Source: Bradysia coprophila (Eukaryota; Arthropoda; Insecta; Diptera; Sciaridae). Taken from it: 64,000 bases of DNA. The stretch is taken from positions 372,001 through 436,000 of the forward strand of contig NW_023503512.1 of the NCBI RefSeq assembly GCF_014529535.1, written 5' to 3'. Each line of letters opens with the position of its first letter. The first letter of the stretch is position 1. Below are positions 19,377 through 30,192 of the stretch, one piece after another. The notes below the pieces were generated by a model. It was given only the letters and a program-made list of their open reading frames with translations. It was not told where the DNA came from and searched no databases. The position numbers and the translations under genes were made by a program.

Positions 19377-20434
19377 AATGGTAATTGTCTGTGCGTATAG
19401 TCCAATTAAAAAAAACTGCAGAGAAAGACAATAATATTGTTTCACATAAGTTTATTGTATTTCACTTTAGACTCGAAACATTTAGCCGATGAACTATTGC
19501 TCAGGAAGTGGTGAAACATCAAAAACCACACCTTTACCTACACAAGAGAAAATTACAGAAACTAAAACTAAGGTTAGGTATTTTTGCTTGTTATTCATCT
19601 CTTTCCCGATTATTTTAATACTTCAATTTCCATACCTGATATGTTTCGTACAATTTGCTGCCCACTAAGCAAAGCACAAAAATTGAGAAATTCACGGCAA
19701 CGAAACAACGAACACTATATTTAGCACAACAACGCACAGCAGCACAATATGAGCAACAAACACTCCACTGATTAAACGACTTAACTTTAGGTTAGACTTT
19801 TATCGAATCGCAATGTTATGCGCAGTGCCGTATGTAGCGATTCAAAACTACGAGCAAATTTCATGTCTCATTTTAACGAAACGTGGCTGGTACAGATTCT
19901 CAAAATTTTGAATATTTTCGTCCAATAGTCTGGACTCGTTAAAGTGAGTTTATAATCCGCTATGCGCTCAAAATTTCGTCATCTTTTTAGGTCAATTTAA
20001 AAGAAATGTCTCATCTAATCAAAGACTGTTTAATATTACCAAAGCAACACATTTCTTCTACCAAAATTTGCTCATTGCTTAAGATGGCACTGTTTTAAAC
20101 AGTCTGCTTACAAAACAAGAACATCAATATCTCATCCGGAATTTAGTTAAAAACATTTTTTCGACTTCAATATTATTTTTAAATTGGATGGTGTTTTGAC
20201 TAAATGTTTTTTCCAAGAAGTATTTATCGCACAAGCACCACAAAAGAAGAATACGTGACGCCAGTTCCTACAATTAAACTTCACGCAGATACCACACCTC
20301 ACCTGATGACTTATGGTGGATACGAATATAATACGACGTTTTTCAAAATATTAATTTTTTGGATTTGTAGCAGACGAAGGTAGTAAACATTTTAAATCAA
20401 AAACTGAACTCCTCTGGGCTTGGCTGGGCTTAAG

Positions 20435-21068
20435 TCGACGACGTTACCAATGTAGCAATTCAGTTTTATTGGTTTTTGTATCTTGTTCATGAAGCGCTTC
20501 TTAGAAAATCATAAATGTGGTGGCGATGGCGATCTTGCTTCAACATATACGTCACAATTGAACTGGCGTCACGCACTCCGAGATCGCAACGTTCATGATT
20601 TGATATTAGTGTTCATCAAATGAAGCTTACATTGAATTCTTTAGACTTTCATACAAACAACGGTATGGTGTGCTATACAGTCTATTCATTAGGAAATCGT
20701 ACACACACTAGATGCTTGCCCGGCATTACTTTAAGAGCTGTGATAGAAACACATTCGCTATAAGAACTATTCCATCAATCAACTGTTATTTGCGAATCTG
20801 TTTTTATCAATTTGTCGCTTATATTTTTAGAGCAAATTAGGCACATGTTTGAAAGTTATTCAGACGATAAACTTTTGAAACATAGAAGCACTGCAAATTC
20901 GGAATATTATTTCAATTAATATCAAAGCACCTATCAGGGTAATAGAGGTTTTTACACGTCAAATAGAGTAGTATTTTGATACCAATAATACCAGTAGCAG
21001 CCTTTGACATTAAGAAAAAACAGGTATGGAAATATTCGCATACTTCGACTACTACTACTTTATTTTTA
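20435..21068. other. Unassigned AT-rich sequence
   Basis: I see no coding frame, RNA or repeat end that I can support. It is the unduplicated flank to the right of unit A. Confidence 0.5.
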
Positions 21069-21904
21069 GACCCGTACGAAGTACTGGGGTCTTATAGGTT
21101 TACGCATACGTTTGTAACACGTCGAATTGGCCTCCCTGAGTAAGGGGAAACCTATTGTGGTTGACCATAGATGCCAAATCAGCGAAAAAAAATGTCCGTA
21201 CGTCCGTCCGTCTGTCCGTCCGTCTGTGCATCCGTCTGTCCGTCCGTCTGTCTGCACGATAACTTGAGTAAAACGTATCCGATTTTGAAAATTCTTTTTT
21301 TACCCGTTTGGTAATGTCAATGTAATATCTCGAGTAAATTTTGACCGAATTTCATGAATTTTTTTTTGTTTGAAAGGTATTAACGAATGTCAAGCGTCGG
21401 TAAAATTTCCGGTCTCCTAACAAAATGGCTGCCGGCGGCCATATTGGATTTTATTAAAAGGTATCTCTGGAAAAATAGTACTTAAAGAGTTTCTGTTAAC
21501 ATAGAAGTAATTGGTTATATATGTCACACATAATGTGTGGGGTGATTCAGGCATTCCATATATGGACATCTATATTTAACTATATACAGCTATACTGAGC
21601 TTTATACAGGCATATAGAGCTATATAATAGCATATTACTCTGTGAAATGTTTATTTATAGTGAAATATAGGTAAACATAGCGGTATACAGCTGTTTAAAT
21701 AGGAATTTATGAAAGTTGACTTCGTACGGGGCTGTCGATATTGTCTCCGGCAATTTATTTGTATATGATAACAAGGCAAAGAGTGGATAATGTAAGTGAT
21801 TTTAAAGGGCGAATAGCTTTTCAGTAGAGAAGGAAATGAAGGAAGAGAAATAAAGAGTTCCACATTAAAGGCTTTTGATACGAATAGGTGTTTCGTACGG
21901 GTCA
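21069..21904. mobile_element. MITE with GACCCGTACGAA termini
   Basis: The sequence begins GACCCGTACGAAGTAC and ends TTTCGTACGGGTC, giving 12-bp inverted termini about 836 bp apart. A (GTCCGTCTGTCC)-type microsatellite runs over 21,194-21,256, and the CAAAATGGCTGCC motif shared with the related repeats is at 21,420. No target duplication is clear. It is the best-preserved member of the family also found near 17.5-18.5 kb, 34.5-35.3 kb and 53.8-54.8 kb. Confidence 0.65.
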
Positions 21905-22019
21905 ACGTTAGCAATGTTTTTCTCTAAACCTGCTAGGTGCTTTGTTAATATTTAAAATTTTAAAAGAAAATAATTTTATTTATATGTTTATTTACTTAAA
22001 AAGCCAACGGCTGTTGCTA

Positions 22020-22168
22020 ACTGGCTTTGTCATTACAATGGCATCCGCATCATTATGGCTTGGCGCTGATCGACTTATCATCGGCCTATGATACAGTATG
22101 GCGAATTGGTTTTCTCTGGAAATTTTACATCGCAATTCCTAGTAAGAATAGGAATAAGAATAGGAGTA
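22020..22168 (+). pseudogene. Non-LTR retrotransposon RT, motif A fragment
   Basis: The plus strand reads GLALIDLSSAYDTVWR, with the RT motif A aspartates (IDLSSAYD), then KFYIAIP before the gypsy insertion. A GTAAGAATAGGAATAAGAAT simple repeat follows. The continuation lies at 33,527-34,300 on the far side of the gypsy element, but the segment carrying motifs B to D is missing. Confidence 0.65.
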
Positions 22169-22173
22169 GGTTG

Positions 22174-22363
22174 TGTTGTGTTCTTATTGACGAAAACCAA
22201 CATTTAAACTCAATTCATTTTATTCCAAATTGATAAATAATTTACATGTGCTTACACTGATGTGTATTTCGTGTGATCGATCGAAAGACTAATTTCATTA
22301 CATAAAACCTGAGCGATATGATGCGACCGTTCGATCGATGTCAATGTATTGGTGAATGCAACA
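22174..22363 (-). repeat. Gypsy 3' LTR
   Basis: 190 bp, starting TG and ending CA, and a match to 33,332-33,521 as far as I can compare. The polypurine tract adjoins it on the internal side at about 22,364-22,374. Confidence 0.95.
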
Positions 22364-22393
22364 CCTCCCCCACTAAGTAAAACAACTCGGCTT

Positions 22394-23364
22394 TTAAGAA
22401 TCTTCATATCTACCACCAATTGTCTTTGAGAAATTAGTGCGTACCGGAGGTTTACGATTACGTTGAGGTCGGCCACCAATGTTTGGATTCGGAGGAATAT
22501 TGTTCACGTTATCGGCAGATGCAGTGATTTCAGGTGAATTCGGTTGATTGCTGTGATCATTTTCTGGCAATGGATTTTCATCATTCGGTAATTGAACTGG
22601 TTGATCCATGATGTCAAAAGTGTCCAACAGTAAACTCAAAGTCGGATCTGAATCACCAACGTCATCGCTGTATCGAACTCGAATTTGATTTGCGTGTCGA
22701 CGCCAAATTATTCCATCGCAGCCAACTGTGTAAATGACTGATCCAATACGTTCGATTATTTCAGCCGGTGACCAAATTGTTTTTCCTCCACGAAAATCTC
22801 GTACAAAAACTCGTTGTTTTGGTTCGAAAATCCTTTCTTTGGCTCCGTGCTTCACATTGAAATCCATTTCCATTTTCGTGTCACGTAGAAGTTCGATTTT
22901 CTCTTTCGGTTTGATTAAATCGAGCGATGAGTTCATTTTACGGCCCAACATGATTTCAGCTGGAGTACAGTTGTTCGGTAACTGTGCATTCGGTGTGATA
23001 CGATAACGTTGCAAAAATCGTTGAAGAACGTTCGCCACACTTTCTTCCCCTTTTGCTTTTGTTAGAGCGCGTTTGAATGTGTCCACGAATCGTTCTGCTT
23101 GTCCATTCGATTGTGGATGAACTGATGGAGTCGGAATGTGACAAATTCCTTCGGAATTGCAAAATTCGTCGAATTCGTGTGAAGTAAATTGTGCACCATT
23201 ATCTGAAACAATTATGTTCACTGAACCAAAACGCCCCATGACTTCACGAATTTTTGCAATCGTTGCAGCGCTGGTTCTGCTTGTCATGACAAAAATTTCC
23301 GGCCACTTGGAAAATGAATCCACAATCACCAAAAAATTGTGTCCTTGAAACGGACCTGCATAGT
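22394..23364 (-). CDS. Gypsy integrase, core and C-terminal part
   Basis: Reads on from the retroposon insertion: AGPFQGHNFLVIVDSFSKWP, the second catalytic Asp in IVSDNGAQFTS, and the catalytic Glu in SNGQAERFV. A C-terminal chromatin/DNA-binding region follows (VFVRDFRGGKTIWSPAEIIE, VGCDGIIWRRHANQIR) and a proline/asparagine-rich tail to a stop at 22,394. No frameshift is visible. The first catalytic Asp (HIDY) lies on the other side of the 406-bp insertion, so this piece cannot form an active integrase alone. Confidence 0.9.
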
Positions 23365-23770
23365 TTTTTTTTATATAAATAACTCTTTATTCAAAAAAAA
23401 GAAAGAATCCTTATCGCTCCGGTTAATTTCTGAGTGGAGCACTATTTAACAACGAATTCGTCTTAAAAACATTCAACAAAAATCGTCTAAATTTTCCTTC
23501 AAATAAAATAGTCCAACTCATTCGTCTTAATTCAAGATCAAATCATTTGGTGTCAAATTCGTCTAAACAAAGTAGATAATTTAAGCTTAATACGACAATA
23601 AAATAAAATAAACACAGGTAACATATCACAAACAGCAAATAAATTTGCTGTGAGAAAAAACAACATCAAAAGTTCAAATCACACCTCGGCAAACCGAGAT
23701 CAGTTCAAGAAAAAGTACGGTGATATCACACAAAACTGATCGCTTTCGCTCATTACTTTGAGTTACTTTG
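23365..23770 (-). mobile_element. 406-bp poly(A)-tailed retroposon insertion
   Basis: It is inserted in the integrase frame and bounded by a 4-bp duplication TAGT (23,361-23,364 and 23,771-23,774). On the minus strand it ends GAATAAAGAGTTATTTATAT followed by a run of nine A, so it has a polyadenylation signal and tail. It has no coding capacity and no tRNA-like promoter boxes that I recognise. It contains short hairpins (CTCGGTTTGCCGAG, GTGATATCAC) and repeated AGACGAAT motifs. It could be a 5'-truncated LINE, a SINE or a processed transcript. Confidence 0.75.
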
Positions 23771-26331
23771 TAGTCGATGTGAATGCGAGACCAAACCTGT
23801 TTCGCTTTCGGCCACGAATGCAATTCACTTTTGACAGGAGCACGAGCTGCAGATGCACACCTGGAACATTTTTGGACACAGTCGGTTACGTCTTTGTCTA
23901 TGTTTGGCCAATAGACATAACTGCGAGCCAATGCTTTCATGCGTACGATTCCAGGATGTGCTACATGAAGATGATTGAGAACTTTAGTACGTAATAATGA
24001 AGGAACGATTACCCGGTCATTGAACAGTAGGCAACCATTTATTTCCGCCAAAGATTCTCGTCGGTTATAGAGAATTTTCTCCTCTTCGTTTTCGATGTGG
24101 GTCGGCCAAGAAGTTTGCAGGTATTTCATAACGTTGGAAAGTACCACGTCCTCTTGTGAACATTTCTGAACCATTTCTGCGGTTACTGGTAACATTCTAA
24201 TTGCGTCGACCAAAATTCTTTCGATTTCCTGTTCCATGACGTGAACAGAAGCGATAACCATCGTCTCATCGCATGATTTTTGACTTTCAATCAAGCGCGA
24301 TAAAACGTCTGCATGACCAAATTTGTCTGTGTTGATAAATTGGATGTTGAAATTGTACGGCATCAATGTCAGTGCCCAACGCTGAAGTCTGCTTGATGTG
24401 TGTACAGGAATTCCTTTCTTCGAACCAAAAATTGCAAGAAGCGGTTGATGATCCGTCTGAAGAGTGAATGTTCTACCCCAAATCATTTTGTGGAACTTTT
24501 TTGCCGCAAAAATCAATGACAATGCCTCCTTCTCGATTTGACCGTAATTCTTTTCAGCTGGTGTGAGTGTTCTGGAAGCGTGTTCGATGGCTTTTTGCGT
24601 TCCATCCGGAAAACGATGTAAAATAACGGCACCAATGCCATGTAGCGAAGCGTCTGCTGCCACAATTAAATCGATGTTGGGATCGTAGTGCGTTAGAAGT
24701 AGATCGGATTGAAGAATTTCTTTTGCGCGTTGGAATGATTTTCTACATTCGTCCGTCCACACAAATTTTGCGCCCTTGCACACCAATTGATCCAATGGGT
24801 AACGTAAATCTCGCATTTCTTTGACAAATTGCGCGTAGTAATTTAGCATTCCCAGAAATGAACGAACTGTTGAAACGTCATGTGGCTCTGGCATGTTGCA
24901 AATTGCTTCAATTTTTGATTTATCGGGTCGTCGACCAAATTCGTCAATGATGAATCCCAAATAGTGCACCTCAGTCATCAAAAATTTGCATTTTTCCAAA
25001 CGAACATGAAAGCCCCACTCCTCGATTCGCTCGAAAAGAGCGAGCAAATTTTGATTATGTTCTTCGATGGTACGTCCGTTGACCAAAACGTCATCCATGA
25101 AACCGCCTGTACGTTTCAGCCCGGCGATCATAGCATCAACGATTTGTTGGAACATTGCTGATGCGATTTTGATTCCAAAAGGTAATCGATTGTATTGGAA
25201 CAATCCTTTGTGTGTGTTGATTGTCAAATATTTCTTGGAGCCGTCATCGACTAAGACTTGAAAATATGCGTCAGCAAGATCAATTTTAGAGAAATATTTA
25301 CCTCCGTTTAGCGTAGCAAAAATTGAATCTGCTGTAGGTAGCGGATACTCGAAATTCTCCAAAGCTTCATTGAGACCAGTGGAAAAATCTGCACACATAC
25401 GAATTGACCCGTTCGGTTTCTTCGCGGTAACAATCGGTGTAGCCCATTCTGAGTATGTCACTGGTGACAAAACACCTTCACTTGTGAGTCGTTCCAATTC
25501 TGCCTCGACAATTGGTAATGCAGCATATGGAACTGGTCGGCTCGGTCGAAAAACTGATTTTGCATCTGGTTTCAATCTCAATACTGCCTTCGTTTTGGTA
25601 CATGTTCCCACAGAAGAGTTGAAGACTGAAGAAAATTTTTGTTGTAAACTCTCGATGAGTTTCTGTTGATTGTTGTCCTCCGGACGTTGTTGGATTCGAG
25701 CACACACTGCGTTCAATGGTACGTCCATTAATCCGAATAGATGTAAGCAATCAAGACCGAATAGATTTAGATTGGGTGTGTCCGATACATAAACTGTGAC
25801 CGGAGCCTCCATACCATTTGCAATTATCTGGCAGTCAAATTCGAATTTTAATGACATTCGATGACCCGATGCAGAATTCGCCAATTCTGTGCATTGAACT
25901 GATGATGGTCGTCCCAAAAAATCGTATAACTCCATGGAAATGACAGTGATGTCCGATGCTGTGTCAACTTGGAGTTTGACTTGACGATTGTTGATTTTGA
26001 TGCAAATAAACTTTCGTCGTGATGCAATTTCCTTTTTCGATGTTGCGAATAATCCATGAGACCTGTACGTTGCCTTTTTTGGATTTGGATTCAACTTGGC
26101 TTGCTTTGATCGATCGTAGCCACAAAATCCTTCTTTATGACCAATCTTTCCACAGTCTTTGCAGGTGCGTTTAACATATGGGCAATCTTTGACCCAATGT
26201 ATATCTCCACATAGCCAGCATGGTCGTTTCGGTGGTTTGTTTTTGTCCGAATTGTGTGCGTTCGTGTTAGGCTGGACTGATGGTTTTGATTGATTCGATT
26301 TTTTTGAAATTTTCGAGACTTGCGGTACCAA
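23771..26331 (-). CDS. Gypsy pol: zinc knuckles, protease, RT, RNase H, integrase N-terminus
   Basis: One open frame runs from the nested LTR element to the retroposon. In order: two zinc knuckles (CWLCGDIHWVKDC at about 26,220; CKDCGKIGHKEGFC at about 26,160), protease VDTASDITVIS (a DTAS variant of the usual DSGA/DTGA), and RT with KIDLADAYFQVLV. The polymerase box is FMDD (about 25,095) where YMDD or FIDD is commoner. RNase H follows (AADASLHGIGAV, QTDHQPLLAIF). The integrase zinc domain (HLHVAHPG ... CVQKCSRC) and the first catalytic Asp in RIHIDY come last, at the retroposon junction. The frame resumes on both sides of each insertion, so the parent pol was intact when hit. Confidence 0.95.
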
Positions 26332-27095
26332 TGTGATGCCTTGGCATCACACTCAATACACGCTATAAATTATTAGCGTTTGAGTCGCTCGTGAAGAACA
26401 ATTTCGTCACAAATTGTATCGATATTAGCAACGATACATTCCAATAAAATATTGAAATTATAAACATAGCTTGGTCAGGAACTTAAGTGTGTCGCACAAG
26501 CGACTGAAAATGCTTAAAATGAAATTCTGCATTACAAGCATATTCAGCCGCTCGATAAGTGGGACATTTGGGTTCGTCGCCAAGTTGATGTCTTAGCGTT
26601 ATGAGCAAAAATTCAGTCAGTCTTTTTGGAACCGCGATTGAGATTAGTTCTTCTTTTGGAAACGACAGTAAGTCTAGTTTTGGTATTTAATAACAGCGAC
26701 GGTAGTGAAGTAGTGAAACTAAATTTGGTGAATTACCGCGAGATTAGTAAAAGAGAGAAATTATTGTGAAGAGTTAAGAAATCAAATCAAAATAAAGTTT
26801 TGCGTTTATGTTAAGAGTATTACCGTGAAAGTAGTACTAGAGAGAAATTATTGTGAGAAGTTAAGAAATTAAGTCAATGTAAAGTTGTGTCTTTATGTTA
26901 AAATAGCCAAAGTTGCAGAATCAAGTTCAGTATCGTATAATATCTGTAGTAAATCTTATAAATCATAAAATCGTATCAAATAAATGTTCAACCGATAAAC
27001 CAGTGACTTTGAATTAGAAATCTTAATAACATCTTGGCACACCTTTGGATTAGAGGACATAGAAATTTGTCTCCCGCCGGACCCGGGGTACGACA
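26332..27095 (+). repeat. LARD 5' LTR
   Basis: Starts with the 9-bp-stem palindrome TGTGATGCC-TT-GGCATCACA. A TATA-like TATAAAT is at 26,364 and AATAAA at 26,978. An internal diverged duplication of ~115 bp is visible (AGAGAAATTATTGTGA... at about 26,752 and 26,836). Confidence 0.9.
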
Positions 27096-27529
27096 GTGGC
27101 ATCCCTTGTGATCTTTATCCAAAGATAAAGGTAAGTTTTTGAAAATAAAAATTATTTTTTTCGTTGTTGAAAAATAACTTTGTCGTTGAAAATAAGTAAA
27201 ATTGTCTTGAATTAAGCGAGTCGTAAAACCAGTGTAAAAGCGTAAAGGTGTAAAGTGTAAAAGTGTAAAAGTAAAAGCGGTTTCGCTATTGTCAAGAAGA
27301 GTATCATTGAAGAAAGGACGTTTGTGAACTGGTTCCACCAAAGTTTTATGAAAACGAGGTGATAATTGAGCCTTTTCACATTCAAAAATCCTAACTGATT
27401 TGAAAATTTCTCTTCCGCGAAGAGCGAGTGTCGGACAATTAGTCGACACACGAAACAGAAAAATCATTGAATAAAAATTAGGGAGACACAGTAGCAAGGA
27501 AAATTTCCTCTTTCGAAGCCAGAAGAGAC

Positions 27530-28000
27530 AAAATTGCAAAAAGTAATAAAAACAGCGCTACTGACTAGTAGAAGGGGGTTCAATAAACCTCGCTGTAAAT
27601 AATTACAGACTGCAATTTTAGAGTGCTCAAAAAAAAAAAATAAATAGAAAAATTGTGAAAGTAGTTGAAGCAGCGCTACTAGCAAGTAGAAGGAGGTTCA
27701 ATAAACCTCGCTGTGTCAACCACTGGCTACAATTTTTGAACGCAATTTAAGAAAATTGAGAAAAATAGAAAAGTTGTGAAAGTAGTTTATGCAGCGCTAC
27801 TAACAAGTAGAAGGAGGTTCAATAAACCTCGCTGTGTCGACCACCGGCTACAACTTTTGAGTGAATTCAAACTTGAGAAAATTGACTTCCCTGAAAAAGA
27901 GCTTGAAATAAGGAAATTGTGAAAGCGTCCGTTTCAGCGCTATTAGGAAAATAGAAGGGAGTCCAATAAACTCCGCTGAAACGGTATACTGGCTACAATT
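27530..28000 (+). ncRNA. Four tandem structured RNA modules (three-way junction)
   Basis: Modules at 27,530-27,619, 27,649-27,736, 27,770-27,857 and 27,915-28,000. Each has an outer stem (AAAATTGT/ACAATTTT type), a middle stem ending CAGCG/CGCTG, and two hairpins inside: CTACT...AGTAG and GAGGTT-caata-AACCTC. Stem sequences differ between modules but pairing is kept. Outer AAAATTGT/ACAATTTT becomes AAAGTTGT/ACAACTTT in module 3 and AATTGCA/TGCAATT in module 1. Hairpin CTACT/AGTAG becomes CTATT/AATAG in module 4. GAGG/CCTC becomes GGAG/CTCC in module 4. The repeated compensatory changes argue for selection on RNA structure. Role is unknown; packaging, dimerisation or tRNA-like mimicry are guesses. 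Confidence 0.75.
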
Positions 28001-28222
28001 ACACCAAGCTAAGGCAAGATAAATACTCGGTTGACCTGGCAAAAAGAAGGAATTGAACTGTGCATAGAAAGAAGTAAAATTAGAAACGATTGAGCGGTAA
28101 AAAGTTGGATTAGATTATTACAGAAATCTGTGGAAAAGCTAGATAAGAGTGTGTCACAAAAAAGCGAATTAATGAAAACGGGAAGTGTAAAAAGTTACGT
28201 TCAAAAATTTGGGGGGCTACGA

Positions 28223-28245
28223 TTGTGATATCTCGGATATCACAA
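28223..28245 (+). repeat. Internal LTR-start-like hairpin 1
   Basis: TTGTGATATC-TCG-GATATCACAA, a perfect 10-bp stem preceded by GGGGGGCTACGA. The layout resembles the purine tract plus TGTGATGCC hairpin at the 3' LTR boundary, with a different but still paired stem. Confidence 0.6.
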
Positions 28246-28435
28246 TTTCTCTTGAATTAGCGCGAAGTGAAGAGCTACAACTTTTGCATGAACTTAAGGT
28301 AAAGTCCCGTTAAAATTTGAATAAAATTGTGTAGATCAGCGCTAAAATTGGGAAATGGAAGTTTTGTTCAAGTTCATGAGGTTTTAAGGGAAAATGCGAA
28401 AAGTTAATTGTGGAATATTTGGTTAAGTTCTTAAT

Positions 28436-28930
28436 TTGGATTTAGACGGTTTCATAAGCGACATAGCCAGTCATTGCCGAAGTGAATGGGTTTCTGGAAC
28501 GTTCCAAATATTTGTATCCGTTTTGGTGGGGGAATATGGGACAATGACCAGGTTGAAAGATGAAAACTTGGCGGAAAATTCAAGAAAATCTGAGAATTTT
28601 GAAGTTGTTCACGACAAAATTGATGAAGATAGTTTGAAGCTATGCAGGAAAGAAGTTGTAATTGGTACGAAAATCATGAAGAAAATTAACAAGTCAAAAT
28701 TGGAAAAGAAGGGAATGGCAATCCTGAAAAACTGCATGAAATTAGTTGAATCCATTAGAGTTGTTTTAAAGCAGAATTTTCTTGACGGAAGTGAGGTGAC
28801 AAAAGTGCATAATTTTGGCTCACCGAGCAAAATGATTGTATCCAAGTTGTTGAAACGACGAATTGTGTCAGGCATTCCGAGAAAGAGAGTTAAGCTTCGA
28901 CATTATGTCTCAGTCAGCCTCTCAATCTGA
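28436..28930 (+). CDS. Possible 164-codon open frame in the LARD interior
   Basis: The longest plus-strand frame in the element's interior. It is lysine-rich, starts MDLDGFISDIASHCRSEW and contains KKINKSKLEKKGMAIL. I recognise no domain, and there are no zinc knuckles or coiled-coil gag features. It may be chance, since the AT-rich flanks have similar composition. It is listed because it is the only candidate product of this element. Confidence 0.2.
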   Translation: MDLDGFISDIASHCRSEWVSGTFQIFVSVLVGEYGTMTRLKDENLAENSRKSENFEVVHDKIDEDSLKLCRKEVVIGTKIMKKINKSKLEKKGMAILKNCMKLVESIRVVLKQNFLDGSEVTKVHNFGSPSKMIVSKLLKRRIVSGIPRKRVKLRHYVSVSLSI

Positions 28931-29337
28931 AGAAAATTAGAGAAATCAAAATTTCCGCAAAATAATGACGACATTTGCAAAAAATTATGACTTTCTATTT
29001 GAGTTAGCTTATGCACAATCGTAGAATAAGAAAAGTTAATATTTAGATTTATTTTTAAATTGAAGTCGACGATTTTTTTTTGGTTCCAAATCTGGCTAAT
29101 GACCTTTTTCAAGCACATAGTAATTTTTTCATCAGTTGAGGGACGATTTCATGATGGATCGACGACAAAGATCGAACTTTGATTTTGAACGGTAGACAGC
29201 TTAGACAGTAGACAGAGCGATTTCGATAATGTGAAATTTCCTTGAATTTTTCGAGTTTTAGAAACTTTAGAGATTTTAGATGAAAGGTGACGAGTTGGGG
29301 GACGAGTTGTTGCCAATGAATTGTCAAGGGGAAAGCC

Positions 29338-29555
29338 GTAATTCGTTGTATCGTCACTAGGAGTGAGGAGTCCGTAAGTCGGGAGATAATCGAGTGTTGA
29401 GAATGACAGCCAGAGGATGGCAGTCCTGGGTAATTCGTAGTATCGTCATGCCAGGGGGCATGATGTATCCGTAAAACCGCAGGAAATGCCACCGAGATCC
29501 GTTTACGTATACGTTGCATCGTCAGACCCGGATGAATCCGTAAGTCGGAACTGAT
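29338..29555 (+). repeat. Three diverged repeats with variable hairpin
   Basis: Units beginning TTCGTTGTATCGTCA, TTCGTAGTATCGTCA and TACGTTGCATCGTCA (near 29,341, 29,433 and 29,507) each end in TCCGTAA. Between them lie TCAC..GTGA, TCATGCC..GGCATGA and TCA..TGA, suggesting a hairpin whose arms vary together. This is weaker evidence than the three-way junction modules. Confidence 0.5.
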
Positions 29556-29819
29556 CGTCGCTGTTATTGGGCTAGGATGTGTAATTGGTTCTGAAAATGG
29601 TGGCCGTCTTAGTTCGTTTGGACGCAGATGAACAAAGAGGAAACACAAGGCATATTGGACGCAAATTGCCTGATAAACCACCATTGGAAAGTTCTTGCTA
29701 CATATCAAAGGTCGCTGACTGCCGGGTCATGGTGTTAGTTGTTTTGAGTGAGCGACCTAGCCCGGGGGGAAGAAATATTGGCAACACGTCATATTTGTTT
29801 TGAGATGATATAAAATTAC

Positions 29820-30040
29820 CGTAAATTTTATAAGCTCTAGAGATTTTAGAGTTTTATAGGTTTTTAGAAATTTTGCAATTTTGGAAGATTTTAGAGTTTT
29901 TAGAGGTTTTACAGATTTTAGAGTTTTTAGAGATTTTACAGTTTTAGAGTTTTTAGAGATATCAAAGTTTTAGAAGATTTTAGTTTTTTTATTTTTTTAA
30001 AAGATTTTAGAGTTTTGGGCGCTGTAGTTCTAGAAGGTTG
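29820..30040 (+). repeat. Short-period TTTTAGAG repeats
   Basis: Irregular repetition of GATTTTAGAGTTTTTAGAG-like units of 12-25 bases. It is low-complexity and non-coding. Confidence 0.7.
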
Positions 30041-30142
30041 GAGAGGTTTTTGAAGATCTATGAATCGGTTTCTCAGGCTGATGAAATTGTGCGAGAAAGT
30101 TTTATGAAGTAAAAATTAGTATATGCACTCTGAGTTTTATTA

Positions 30143-30192
30143 CGACCTCAGAACTCCTGGGGGCCTATGAGTGTGATGTTATGACATCACAC
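30143..30192 (+). repeat. Internal copy of the 3' LTR junction
   Basis: CTCAGAACTCCTGGGGGCCT followed by the hairpin TGTGATGT-TATG-ACATCACA (30,172-30,191) parallels the true junction at 31,718-31,772 (CTCAGAAATTCCTGGGGACC then the TGTGATGCC hairpin). The stem sequence differs but remains paired. Confidence 0.65.

Larger units (their letters stand above)
9349..20434 (+). repeat. Segmental duplication unit A
   Basis: The sequence from about 9349 matches 43,402 onward almost base for base. Corresponding landmarks are offset by 34,053 up to 11,566, then by 36,276 after the extra insertion in copy B. I saw only a handful of substitutions and no indels across the first ~6 kb. The match runs to about 20,434, where copy B hits an N gap. 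A third copy (C) starts at the equivalent of 12,479. Flanks to the left of 9349 are only roughly similar to those of copy B, so this is a sharp edge. It contains the coiled-coil gene, hammerhead, LINE carcass, foldback and LRAT gene. Confidence 0.9.

Noticed and set aside
27553..27978. Mitochondrial-type or armless tRNA genes
   Set aside because: The GAGG-TTCAATAAA-CCTC hairpin resembles a T-arm, but there is no acceptor end, D-arm or consistent anticodon loop across the four modules.
29109..29708. 199-codon minus-strand frame inside the LARD
   Set aside because: Runs antisense through structured repeats, has no recognisable domain, and the composition is Leu/Ser/His-rich as expected of a chance frame.
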